Shown here: positions 25,196-36,318 of the stretch, piece by piece
How positions within the stretch are numbered: position 1 is the stretch's first letter
Layout of the letters: each line of letters opens with the position of its first letter
Assembly (NCBI RefSeq): GCF_964340395.1
Contig: NC_135562.1
Coordinates: forward strand, 5,902,634-5,966,633
Origin: Glandiceps talaboti
Taxonomy: Eukaryota > Hemichordata > Enteropneusta > Spengelidae
Length of the DNA: 64,000 nucleotides
Direction: 5' to 3'
Notes under the pieces: model-generated
Database searches by the model: none
What the model saw: the letters and a program-made list of their open reading frames with translations, nothing else
What the model was told of the DNA's origin: nothing
Translations under genes and position numbers: made by a program

Positions 25196-26832
25196 TAATA
25201 AATTTTAGTAGTTTAGTCTAAGATGGATAGAAATAGGTGAAAAACAGTGACAGTGTTATTGTAGCATGATTCAATTTGGAAAGGAGTATAGTTTGTAAGG
25301 TTAGGTAACTCTGGTGTCTGGTCTCCTAGTTACATGCTAAAAATCAAAATGGCTGACATTTTTCTAATAAATTTTAGTAGTTTAGTCTAAGATGGATAGA
25401 AATAGGTGAAAAACAGTGACAGTGTTATTGTAGCATGAATGAATTTGGAAAGGAGTATAGTTTGTAAGGTTAGGTAACTCTGGTGTCTGGTCTCCTAGTT
25501 ACATGCTAAAAATCAAAATGGCTGACATTTTTCTAACAAATTTTAGTAGTTTAGTCTAAGATGGATAGAAATACGTGAAAAACAGTGACAGTGTTGTTGT
25601 AACATGATTCAATTTGGAAAAGAGTATAGTTTGTAAGGTTAGGTAACTCTGGTGTCTGGTCTCCTAGTTACATGCTAAAAATCAAAATGGCTGACATTTT
25701 TCTAACAAATTTTAGTAGTTTAGTCTAAGATGGATAGAAATAGGTGAAAAACAGTGACAGTGTTATTGTAGCATGATTCAATTTGGAAAGGAGTATAGTT
25801 TGTAAGGTTAGGTAACTCTGGTGTCTGGTCTCCTAGTTACATGCTAAAAATCAAAATGGCTGACATTTTTCTAATAAATTTTAGTAGTTTAGTCTAAGAT
25901 GGATAGAAATAGGTGAAAAACAGTGACAGTGTTATTGTAGCATGAATGAATTTGGAAAGGAGTATAGTTTGTAAGGTTAGGTAACTCTGGTGTCTGGTCT
26001 CCTAGTTACATGCTAAAAATCAAAATGGCTGACATTTTTCTAACAAATTTTAGTAGTTTAGTCTAAGATGGATAGAAATACGTGAAAAACAGTGACAGTG
26101 TTGTTGTAGCATGATTCAATTTGGAAAAGAGTATAGTTTGTAAGGTTAGGTAACTCTGGTGTCTGGTCTCCTAGTTACATGCTAAAAATCAAAATGGCTG
26201 ACATTATTCTAACAAATTTTAGTAGTTTAGTCTAAGATGGATAGAAGTTGGTGAAAAACAGTGACAGTGTTATTGTAGCATGAATGAATTTGGAAAGGAG
26301 CATAGTTTGTAAGGTTAGGTAACTCTGGTGTCTGGTCTCCTAGTTACATGCTAAAAATCAAAATGGCTGACATTTTTCTAATAAATTTTAGTAGTTTACT
26401 CTAAGATGGATAGAAGTAGGTGAGAAACAGTGACAGTGTTATTGTAGCATAATTCAATTTGGAAAGGAGCATAGTTTGTAAGGTTAGGTAACTCTGGTGT
26501 CTGGTCTCCTAGTTACATGCTAAAAATCAAAATGGCTGACATTTTTCTAATAAATTTTAATAGTTTAGACTAAGATGGATAGAAGTAGGTGAGAAACAGT
26601 GACAGTGTTGTTGTAGCATGAATGAATTTGGAATAGAGCATAGTTTGTAAGGCTAGGTATAACTCTGGTGTCTGGCCTCATACAAAAATGTAGTTACATT
26701 TGTACATGTTTAAAACGAAAATTGCGAACATTTTTGTAATAAATTTTAGTACTTTAGTCTAAGATTGGTAAAGGAAGGTCAAAAACAAGGAAAGAGTTGA
26801 TTTAGAATCCACCAGTTTGGAAAGAGCTTGTT

Positions 26833-28090
26833 TTGTCAAGAATGATAGCCCTGTGAAACTTACAAGTGTGTCTCTGAATTGTCTTTTATATGCTGATGAG
26901 TCTCTACCACTAGAAATTAAAGTTGAGTTGCAAAGTTGTTTATTTAAATTACATTATTTTGTACAAAGTAGAAAATAATAATGAACATTAAGAAATCAAG
27001 GTCATATGTAAATACAGGAAATCCAAATTTTATTTTTTATAATTTTACTCTCGACAATGTAAGCCTAAGAGAATACTGTTTTCTTGGTATCATTATTTCT
27101 TCTAACAGTAAATTTAAACAAAACCTCAATAACTTGAAGTTTAAATCCACGAGAGCTCTCTTAAGTTCATGTATAACTATTTCTTCTAACTAGAGTATTT
27201 CTATTGATGTGGCTTTAGATCTCTTTGATTGTTTAATTGTTGCTATTGTGACTTACAGATGTGAAGTTTGGGGTTATGAAATTGAGAAATTTTCAGATTC
27301 TTGTTGATGTTTTTTTTTTCTTTTTATAGATTTCTACTTTGGGTTTCTTATAAGATATCAAGATGTGGTATTGTTGGAGAATTAGGTCATTTCCCCACTA
27401 ATTTCACTGTAATTAAACTTCTGTTAAAGTATTGGTATAGATTAATTGTCGATGGACAATTTATTGTGAGCAGCCTACATTTGTTCTATGTGTTATTCAA
27501 CATGGGGTATTTATATTTTATTATTAGAAACTTACTTGTTAAATATAATGAGAACAGTGTGTGGTCAAATCTTTGCAGGTTTAATTATACTAGGAAGGTT
27601 CATCATAATTTTATGACATGTCTAGAATTTTGTAATCATGGTACAGGGAATTACATAATGACATTAGAAGAAAAAAGTACTAATAAAAACAAAATGAGAA
27701 CATTTAGATTATTTAAAACAGCTTTTGGTTTTGAGAAACATCTTCTGCAAATTAAAAATCCAGTTGGTAGAAGACTAGTGACTAAATTTAGAATTTTGGA
27801 TTATAATATTTATATTGAGTTGGGGAGATGGTGTACTCCTAAGATTCCTGTACATGATGAAAGAATCTTTAAATTTTGTCAAATTATGCGGTAGAAGATG
27901 AATTTCATCATTTCATGCTTTATTCTCATTATACAAATTAAAGAAAGGCACTTATTCTTCTTCTTTTTCATTAGATAATTCAAATTTTCATTCAGTTTCT
28001 GCATATTTTGACCTCAGATGATAGACTTCCTCTTGGAAACTTTCTAGTCGATGTAAACAGTGCTCCATCAGTTGGTTAAAAGAATATATT
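26833..28090 (+). pseudogene. decayed LINE (non-LTR retrotransposon) 3' portion
   Basis: The first block reads VSLNCLLYADE at about 26865-26900, the reverse-transcriptase YADD motif with its second aspartate changed. It is followed by REYCFLGIIISSNSKF and a post-RT segment (26981-27193), then after a stop VTYRCEVWGYEIEKF. After a frameshift comes a region with GELGHFP, KYWYRLI, KNPVGRRLVTKFRI, ELGRWCTPKIPVHDERI and FKFC (27301-27894), then EDEFHHFMLYSHY. This order matches the C-terminal half of CR1/L2-like LINE ORF2 proteins, including the Cys/His end. Several stops and frameshifts make it inactive. Its left edge touches the 169-bp satellite directly. The exact clade is uncertain. Confidence 0.8.
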
Positions 28091-28859
28091 TTAATCATTT
28101 TATTTCTGCATGTTATTTTTGTATGCTTTACCATGCATGTAAAGATTGACTGACTGTAGACACAGCTGAGAATACAGTACTACTACCAGTATCAATGTCT
28201 GTTGTTAAACTTCATGCTAGTCACTAGGAAAGCTCAGAAAACTGTCTATGTATACACAATCTTGCATGGTTCTCTTCAAAACATCGTTCATTCCAACAGC
28301 TGTGTTTATTCAAAACTCATTATATGGCCCATTTTAAACCCACAGAATGTTAATTGTACTTGTGTCAATTGCTTTGTACATTGTATTTTGAGCATAAAGA
28401 TGCATTCATAATCATGTACGCATAATAAATGTTACACCTCGTTATCTTATCTTTATCTGTGTTTATGTGTTACAACTCAGAGTGAGACAATGAATAGGGA
28501 TGGGTCTATACTAGCGACAAACACACTACTTTCTAAACTGCATGTCCTGCTTGATATTACGGGAAACGTTTCTGACAATGGAGAATCAGTCCCTTGTGAC
28601 GTGAGCTAAGATTCTATTCAAGAATGCTATCTATGATGATCATACAAAATAATGACGTTATTTGGGTATATACAATATTCAAAGTTATCGTTGCCGGCGA
28701 TTGCTCCGGAATATTCAGCTGCCAATATTGATTGTTTTGTATTACGGTCGAAATAGAGTAGAATATTGCCATCATGGAATAGTGTATACTTATTAGCACA
28801 CAATTACAAGTTGTTGTGATCCAGACACACGCATAGTTTTTCTAATAATAGTGACACAT
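28091..28859. other. no gene seen
   Basis: AT-rich intergenic sequence without recognisable exons; it may include the 3' UTR of the neighbouring LINE remnant. Confidence 0.4.
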
Positions 28860-29285
28860 GTACATTTTTGTCGATGAAAGAACAGGGGTCAACTTACCGT
28901 GAAAGTTCGCACCTCTGGTTCGCACTTGCACTACGCTCTCGCGATGTATACATCTAGACTGGAACACAGACAATTCTGTGACTTGAAGGAGCACTAGCAC
29001 TGCACGTGAAGTACAAGTGACACATGTGCATGATGTGAATAACTATATACACAAACAAATTGTAACGTGTGCAAAATGCGCAGGCGTAAACCCGAATATG
29101 TATTAAACCAGACACAGGCGTTGTTTACCAGTCACATGCGTTACTGGCAACTCTCATGTCTGCAAACTCGACAACGCGCGTACTGCCTCTATCGTTTGAA
29201 GGGAACTCCAGTACCATGTACAGGGGTCAAGGGGCCACGGCTTGCCCGAGAACATCCAGGCAGAAAAGAACCCGATGATGAATAA
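28860..29285 (-). promoter_or_regulatory. candidate CpG-rich promoter / first exon
   Basis: CpG density is clearly above the surrounding DNA ('tgcgcaggcg' at about 29078, 'acaacgcgcg' at about 29170). A consensus donor reads CACG/GTAAGT on the minus strand, with the intron starting at 28897. This would suit a non-coding first exon of a leftward gene, with the start site between about 28950 and 29280. The 72-codon plus-strand frame at 29067-29285 has no family I recognise. No downstream exon was found, so this is only a candidate. Confidence 0.3.
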
Positions 29286-29577
29286 GGTTAGCTAGCTAGG
29301 GACGGATAACATTTTTTCTTTTTTTAAATTACAATTCTGAAAGTTATTACTATTATTATTATCATTATATTACTTTATTATCCCTCACGGGAAAATAAAA
29401 TTTTTCAATAGGCACAATAACTTACTTGTAATATCGTACTGTTCATACATCGTGAACAATATTGCATCACCTGTTATAGCTGTATACACAATAAATCAAA
29501 TGGTTCCGCAAACAAAAATCAGCGCCCTCAATGGTGATTGTGGTTGAAACTAGTTGCTGTACCACGTATGATATCGA
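29286..29577. other. no gene seen
   Basis: AT-rich, with a short ATT-rich run near 29343-29365. Confidence 0.4.
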
Positions 29578-29895
29578 CCACTGATTAACATATACAATAT
29601 CTAATTATTGGTATTTTAACAATTTTCAGTGAAGATATAGTGGTTGTCTGATAAAAAAAAAATTACAACTTGAACAGTTTTATTAACTTTCAAGCGTTTG
29701 CTCAAGATTTAAACTTGTCACTACACCACTAACAGACCACTAATTAACATATACAATGTCTTTTCATAACTAATTGACCAATTTTAGTGAATATAATAAT
29801 TAGTTACTTTATAAAAAAAATGTCCTAGTTGCAGGTAGTAGAGGTATAAAAGATGAGTTTTAAACTTCATCATTATCATAACAGATTATAAAAAC
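29578..29895 (+). repeat. ~159-bp direct repeat, two diverged copies
   Basis: 'ccactgattaacatataca' at 29578 and 'ccactaattaacatataca' at 29737 start two units that also share 'caattttcagtga' / 'caattttagtga' and an A-run. Confidence 0.65.
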
Positions 29896-30091
29896 ACTTT
29901 CATATACTATAGGTAAGCATAATAAAAACTGGATACATGTAATAATTTGATAGTTACTGTTTTGTGTTCAAATTTGCCAAACAAAAATGTTCTCATGTTA
30001 TGATCGTGTATGTCATATCAAATTAATTCTTTTTTAGTTGGGAATGGAGTTAGGAGTCTGTATGTATGTATATGTGTATGTGTGTGTGTGT

Positions 30092-30137
30092 GGGGGGGGG
30101 GGGGTAGGGTGGGGGGTGGGGGGGTGGGGGTGGAGGG
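30092..30137 (+). other. G-run with quadruplex potential
   Basis: After a (TG)n run the strand carries at least five G-tracts of three or more separated by single T or TA. This is a textbook intramolecular G-quadruplex pattern. Confidence 0.75.
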
Positions 30138-31064
30138 TCTAATCTGATCATAAAATGCTATTCTTTTGCATTTGTTCAATGTTCTTTATTAATCTTGAGT
30201 CAGTCACTATATTTCTGGCTTCATTTCCCCTTTTATTAAACCAAAATATGATAAACCTTAAATGAGGCCAGGTTGTACACGAAATGAAATACAGTACATC
30301 TTAGTCATTGTGGTAGCTATAGTGATGACATACAGAGAATTGGAAACCTCACATCAATTATTCAAATCTCAATGCTCCCAAGATAATAGATCATACGAAA
30401 ATGTGAAATCAAGTGATCTATTGGGTATATCCATCATCATCATAACATACATGTAAACTGAAAGACATATAATTCACTTTTCATTTTCACTTCATCGTCC
30501 GTTACATTTAGGGGAGAATGTGCCTAGGGGCTCTGGGACAAATTCCTGTGAATATCAAAGTTTTTCAATTCTCACCAAACTTTGCTATATGACAGTTTGT
30601 TCTTTTGAAAGAAAAGAAATTTGGGGGTTTATCATCTTGTTTTCAACAAAATATCATTCTTCTATTTTCCCAGACTTAACACAATATTTCAGCAACCATA
30701 TTGGATTCTAAGATTACTACATGTTGACATCATTTTGACCTCTATTTTAAAAAATTTGTAGTGATCCCGGATTTGTTAAAATTGATTTTTAAAAAGAGTA
30801 GATTGGAGTTTTCTTCAACCAAGCAAAGTATTTACAAAAGTTTAAAGGATAAATTTCTGAGGCAACTACTTTATTGTAGATGTCAAATTCGGATTACGTG
30901 AATAACGCAACTCTTGGCGCTGACTGAAACTGGTGCTCTTGTCAACATTCAAACGAGAAACAAACACGGACGTGTTCGGAAGAGAAGTGATGTTCTTTCA
31001 ATTCACTCTTATTTATTTCAAAATCAATCAACACTCTCATCGTTTCAAAATAAAAAACTACAGA
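30138..31064. other. no gene seen
   Basis: Presumed intergenic sequence downstream of the stathmin gene; no supported exon. Confidence 0.4.
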
Positions 31065-32362
31065 CAGTAAACTTATAGGCAGTGAACATCATTTATTGGT
31101 CAAACAGTCTCAGTTAACAATGCCAGCAATATGCTAGCCATAAATGGAATGCAGACTTGAAACAAATGCAAAAACGTAATACAAAAGAACTCTCTTACAA
31201 AAGAGAAAATACAAAACTTTTGGATTTCAGAGTTGCATAAAGATTGATACCAACTGAGGCATACCTTCCGCTTGCATAAAGTCATATTTCAGTGATATTA
31301 ACCTTTTTTTTCTATTTTCTTTCACTTTTGGTATATCCCCTTACTGTCAACCCTTACACCCCTCTTATCGTTTAGAATGGACTAATCCTCTGACTAAATA
31401 TGATGGGAATGTTTCAAAATACACTGAAGGCAGGGGTGGCAAGGCTGCTGGGAAGCACAAGTTGGTGTCAAGTCAAATCTGGAAGGCTGTGGACTCGCTA
31501 ATACTCCACTTTGATTTAAAATGCCAATAGCTACCTACTGTGTATCAGCCAAAGTCATCCCGGCCCCTTTCCTTACTAATCCCTTGATTGATTATTGTAC
31601 AAAACTCCGGGAAGTTCAGGAAATATCAGGATGAGCATACATGTGCAATGACTTCCGACTCTTAAACTAATACAATGCAATCTCTGTAAACAAACGCTCC
31701 TAATAAATAAATATAACTCTGAAATAAATTCTTTGGTTTCAATAAACGACTTATGAATACAATATCTGAATATGAACAAGAAAACCGAAGGAGTGTAATT
31801 AACAATTATCAAACACTAAATACAGGCATTTTATATACTTTCAAATAACAATGTTGTCTACAATGGGCCAGCACTGTGTCAATCAGTGATTGTCAAAACA
31901 CATCACATACTGCTGACGTCTTGGGGAAAACATTTACAAAGACAAATCACTACACTGGAGAGGAAAAAACAACGATGGAGGAAATGTGCAAACAGAAACA
32001 TCGGGATGCATTCCGCGGGTGACATCTGCAGCACTATCTTACAATAAAATGCACTTAATACTATAGCCATTCTCTATACACTACTATGTATTATTAGAAC
32101 ATTATACAGTGGAATACCATGTATTTTTTTCTTCTATATATGAGACAACTAGACAACGATAAATTTTCCTAAATAAGCCATGATGAGCAAAATGTTAATG
32201 TATTGTGTTGATTGTTGTAGATTTTATGTACTGGGCTCCCATATCGGTGTGGATATAATGCGTTGATGAATGTGTGACTATGAATTGAGTTGTTATTAAC
32301 GTTGATTACTGCTAGCCCATGTAGATATTAATATCAATCATTTTCTCTGCTGCTGCGCTCTC
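31065..32362 (-). other. probable stathmin 3' UTR
   Basis: The minus strand downstream of the stathmin stop is free of further exons. A canonical AATAAA (minus strand, plus positions 31092-31097) is followed by a T/G-rich stretch. The end is inferred; another AATAAA near 31010 is possible. Confidence 0.45.
31092..31097 (-). terminator. candidate poly(A) signal for stathmin
   Basis: AATAAA on the minus strand, with 'tgtctgtagtttttta' within about 40 bases downstream as a possible GU/U-rich element. Confidence 0.4.
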
Positions 32363-32434
32363 CTAGTTACCGTTCTCGGCATTCTCCTGGCTCAAAGACC
32401 TCTTGTGTCTACGCACTTGCTGGCCACGAACCTC
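32363..32434 (-). CDS. stathmin last coding exon
   Basis: The acceptor CTCTCCACAG precedes GAG GTT CGT, encoding EVRGQQVRRHK then a Ser/Gln/Glu/Asn-rich end and TAG (23 residues). EVR plus a basic then acidic tail matches the stathmin C-terminus (EEVRKNKE-type). Compared with human, about five residues (DKHIE) between the long helix exon and EVR are missing. Either this lineage is shorter or a microexon lies in the 4.4-kb intron. Confidence 0.75.
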   Translation of the reverse strand, partial: EVRGQQVRRHKRSLSQENAENGN

Positions 32435-35400
32435 CTGTGGAGAGATAAAGTGAACGCAAACATTACTGACAGTGATTTCAACGCTTTGAATTATTGCCAA
32501 CAGCATCAAGTGCTCTTCTGTTGTACTTAGTATGCAACTGTCACTTGAAATTGCAGTAAACCTGTCAGGTTAGTATGTGAATGACAGGAGCCAGTTTTGT
32601 GCCACTTGGTTGTACTACATGAACGTATGAAATAATGCTGGGGTACTGAGGGTTTCAGCTTACTATGTGCATGTATGTGCCTTTATTTAAAACAATTATT
32701 CTGTAGTCGTATGTTTTTGGAGGCTGGATATATTTCAGCTGAATATGCACAAAAGCCTTTTCTGTGGAAATAAGTTCTGCTGCAGCAACTTGAAGAGTTG
32801 TCATATTTCTATTTTCAACTGGTACGAAAGGTGTCAACAATGGTTGCAGTGAATTTTTTAGTAGTGTATGTATTCTAAATTTCTGCCCCTAACATGCTTA
32901 GTGAGCCCTGATACATAAGGGATGTAATAAATAAATATGGTAGATTGACCGGACAAGTTATTTACAAGTGGCCAAAAAAAAAAAAAAGAAAGAAAAAAGA
33001 ATTGTTTCTAGTCAGTACAGCATGTGCATCACTTAAATACCCCACGTTAATCTTGTTTTTTTGTGTGTGTTTGTCCAGCCCATGCAGTCGCAGATCCGGT
33101 GGAAAACACAAAAATAACCCTCCCTACTTCAGTGAAGACAACTGCAGAGCCAATCATGAACAAGTAAATGAAATCTGCCCCACATACACACCTGCTGTAA
33201 AGTACTTAATAAAAGAATTGTACAGTAACTGTCATAAATAGTACACAGAGTGACAGGTTTGTTGAGAATTCAAAAAAAGAAAATTGCGCTGTCACACACT
33301 TTAGACAAAATACCATGACCAGAAACAATTATCTTTTTAGGGGCCAGAAGTGTCTAATTTCCCCCTTGCACTGCATGTATGCATGTCTATCAAATTAAAG
33401 TCCACCTGACACATCCTACATTGCCAAAGTCTTTATGCCTCAAAATAAACAAGTTTACATTACTTCAGATGTTCAAACAACCACTCATGAGATTAACCCT
33501 CAAAACGTTATCGAAACACTTGTGTTACTAATCACCCAGATGAGGCACCTTAATATTATGCAGGGATCTAGTTTGGTAAAGTCAGCTGTCTGGGAAAGGT
33601 TTACAAGCCACAATAATGTAATCCTGTATAATCTCTCTGTCTGCACACGGCTGACTACACTCCCAGGGATTGCAATGAGCTGGTTTAAGTACAAATCGAT
33701 ATTTCTTAATGTGTTCAATAAATCTGTCTGATAAGTATGCAGTAACTATGGTTGCGGTTGTTTTTTTTATTCACTGTTAGGGTATAGGGCTCACGAATAT
33801 TCAGTGTTCAACTTGAATATATTATTTTTGCTGATTCCATGATGCAAAAGCCCATAGCAAAGATACCCTATAAATGCACAAGATCTACTTGATGCTTCTC
33901 TGAAATCGCAAGTAATTATAGGTGATATAAAATCATGAACTGACTCTCCAGAACTCATAGTTTATGAAATGTCTCTATTTCCTGGAGTGTTGTTCCCCTT
34001 CAATTGTCTTAGATTATTATTTATGATCTTTATGCAAATCAGTAAACTTTGAAATCAAATCTATAAGCTAACAACTAATTTTAATTACTATTTGAATTCA
34101 TAGCATTTTGAAAACCCCCAAAACTTCACAGTATTATACTCAAAACAGCTGAATTCCCCCTAAACCTCTGCTAACACAGTGACAAATAAGTGAATCATCA
34201 ATACAATATTAGGTATGAATCACTGTTTGCATGATTCATTACATTTAGTATTACATATAAAGGGCACTTGAGGGGGTACCCTTGACCCCAAATTACGTCT
34301 GAATGTCACAAATTCAACAAAATGTTCTGAACAGGTTAGAGATCTCATTCAAGCATCTTAAGGTTACAAGAACAGCCTTAATGTGACATTAATCCCACTC
34401 CCAGTTATTTTGCTAACGTGCATTTTCAATTCACTAGTTTACACGAGTTTACATAGTAGAATAGAAATTGATACTTGACTCTCTTTTTTTTTTATAGTAA
34501 CTGTTGTAATAGTAAAGTTACCTTATTGGGATCTAGTTTTAAAAGCGACTACACACCTTACATCAGCTGACCAAAGGGTATAACATCAATATGCTGAGCG
34601 ATTCGGACGAAAGCTACGTGGTCGCTTCAAAAAGTAGATCCAATAAATTAACTTTACTATTACTAAGTTTACACTTCATGTTAATATCTATTGGCTAGTC
34701 TCCATGTAAAATATAATGAATACTCTACAAATACAGATCATCAAAATTAGGAAGAATGAAAAGACTGATTATCCTTTACAGCCTACACTTTTCAATTCTC
34801 TCAACTTTCTGATTACTGTACTTCATCAGAACAAATGGGAAAAAAGATGCTAAAGACGAGATGCATTTTAAGATGGACAATGTGTTCATGATTTAGTTTG
34901 CTCAAGATAAACATCATGTAATATTGGGGATGAAGGAGGGACATACTGTATGTTAGTTGAGGAAATCACTACTGCACTTTCATTAATTTAATAATCTGAT
35001 GTTTTCTGCTTGAAATTGAAAAGCTCTGGGAAAATAAGCTTAATAGAAGAATCCACCATCATTGTATCTCAGACTATTTACAAGATCCTTTCTGTTCAGA
35101 ATTAAACATTCAAAACATGTTAAAATTGTAAATGGAAAAGTTAGTCATAGTAGTGACATTATTCTTGTCATTATCCCCGTTAATTGTATAATCTTTTGAT
35201 TAGTATTCAACCGTATCTTGAGTCACTGATGATTTATAACACTGCATGTACATGTAAGTGTGTTTACACAATCCTGTGAATTACAATATGCTGACTACGG
35301 AATATAAAATATATGCCAAGTAAATTGCGTCAAAATAATTTCAAGTGAATATAAACATAAATCAATGCCAATTTCCCACATTCTAGGTCAATCTGACATT

Positions 35401-36248
35401 TCTTGAAAACAAAGAACCTAGGATTCCAAATGTCTTATTTTGATATCCGGTCATACCAAGTAAAGTAAGGAATATTTTGCATTGAAGACATACAGGAAAT
35501 AGTGGAATGCACTTTCAGTCAATGGATTAGCATGGCGCCATGTTTCTTAGTCGTACCTGCCACACCTACAGCGTGTTAAAAGACAGTATAAATAAAACCT
35601 TGACCTTTATATTCGATCAATTCTTAACAGGTGGTCAGCCAATCACAAGACCCTGCCAACATCACAGTATAATTGACGTGGGAGGATTTATGCTCTGATA
35701 GAGTGGAAACAGCTTCTTGTGTGTGCAGATCATGTCTGTGCAGTCCAAAGGGATCAATAATATCAGACGAGTCAACTACACCTGAGACGGCCTTAATGAA
35801 TACAGAGTAACATACATGCAGTCTTGTGATGTCTAGATGGAAACAGTTTAAAACTCACAGATAATCAAATCATGGCAAATGTTCTTAAAATTTGATTACA
35901 GGCAAAATAAACAATACACAATTTGATATATCTTGCTCAAATTGTTCTATTGAAACACCTAGCATTATAAAATGTTACAAATTATCACTCTTTCTCTTAA
36001 ACAAATGGTGTGGTTGCAAAGCTACGTATTCTGCTGTGGATTACTTAATTATCAAACGATTTCCGAGGAGAATGGGAACAGAGATATATGGACACCTATT
36101 TCCATAGAGCTTGGTTTTGATAACTAAATAAGATTTGGTCAATAGATTAAATGCTATTGTTATATTAGAAGAAAACATGGCTTTGTAGCACATTATCTTG
36201 ATTGCGTTTATATATAATAACATACATATAATATAAATATTATATATA

Positions 36249-36318
<70 letters not shown>

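Larger units (their letters stand above)
14098..26832. repeat. 169-bp satellite array, about 75 copies
   Basis: The phrase 'ctctggtgtctggtctccta' recurs every 169 bases (14322, 14491, 14660, 14829, 14998 and so on to 26663), after a slightly longer first unit at 14146. Monomers fall mainly into two subtypes: 'gctgacattattctaac' with 'gaagtaggtgagaaac', and 'gcggacatttttctaat' with 'gaaataggtaaaaaac'. These often alternate as 338-bp dimers. End units are more diverged than central ones ('aaaagagcatag' near both edges), as expected if unequal exchange homogenises the middle. No open reading frame of note. The monomer length is close to one nucleosome plus linker, like many centromeric or heterochromatic satellites; no CENP-B-box-like motif seen. 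Confidence 0.97.

Noticed and set aside
14098-26832. Regular direct repeats resembling a CRISPR array
   Set aside because: The whole 169-bp monomer repeats with no unique spacers, in an animal genome; it is satellite DNA.
35557-35565. 9-nt stathmin microexon (Val-Trp-Gln)
   Set aside because: Flanking AG and GT exist but the acceptor tract is weak and the residues do not resemble the expected DKHIE-like segment.
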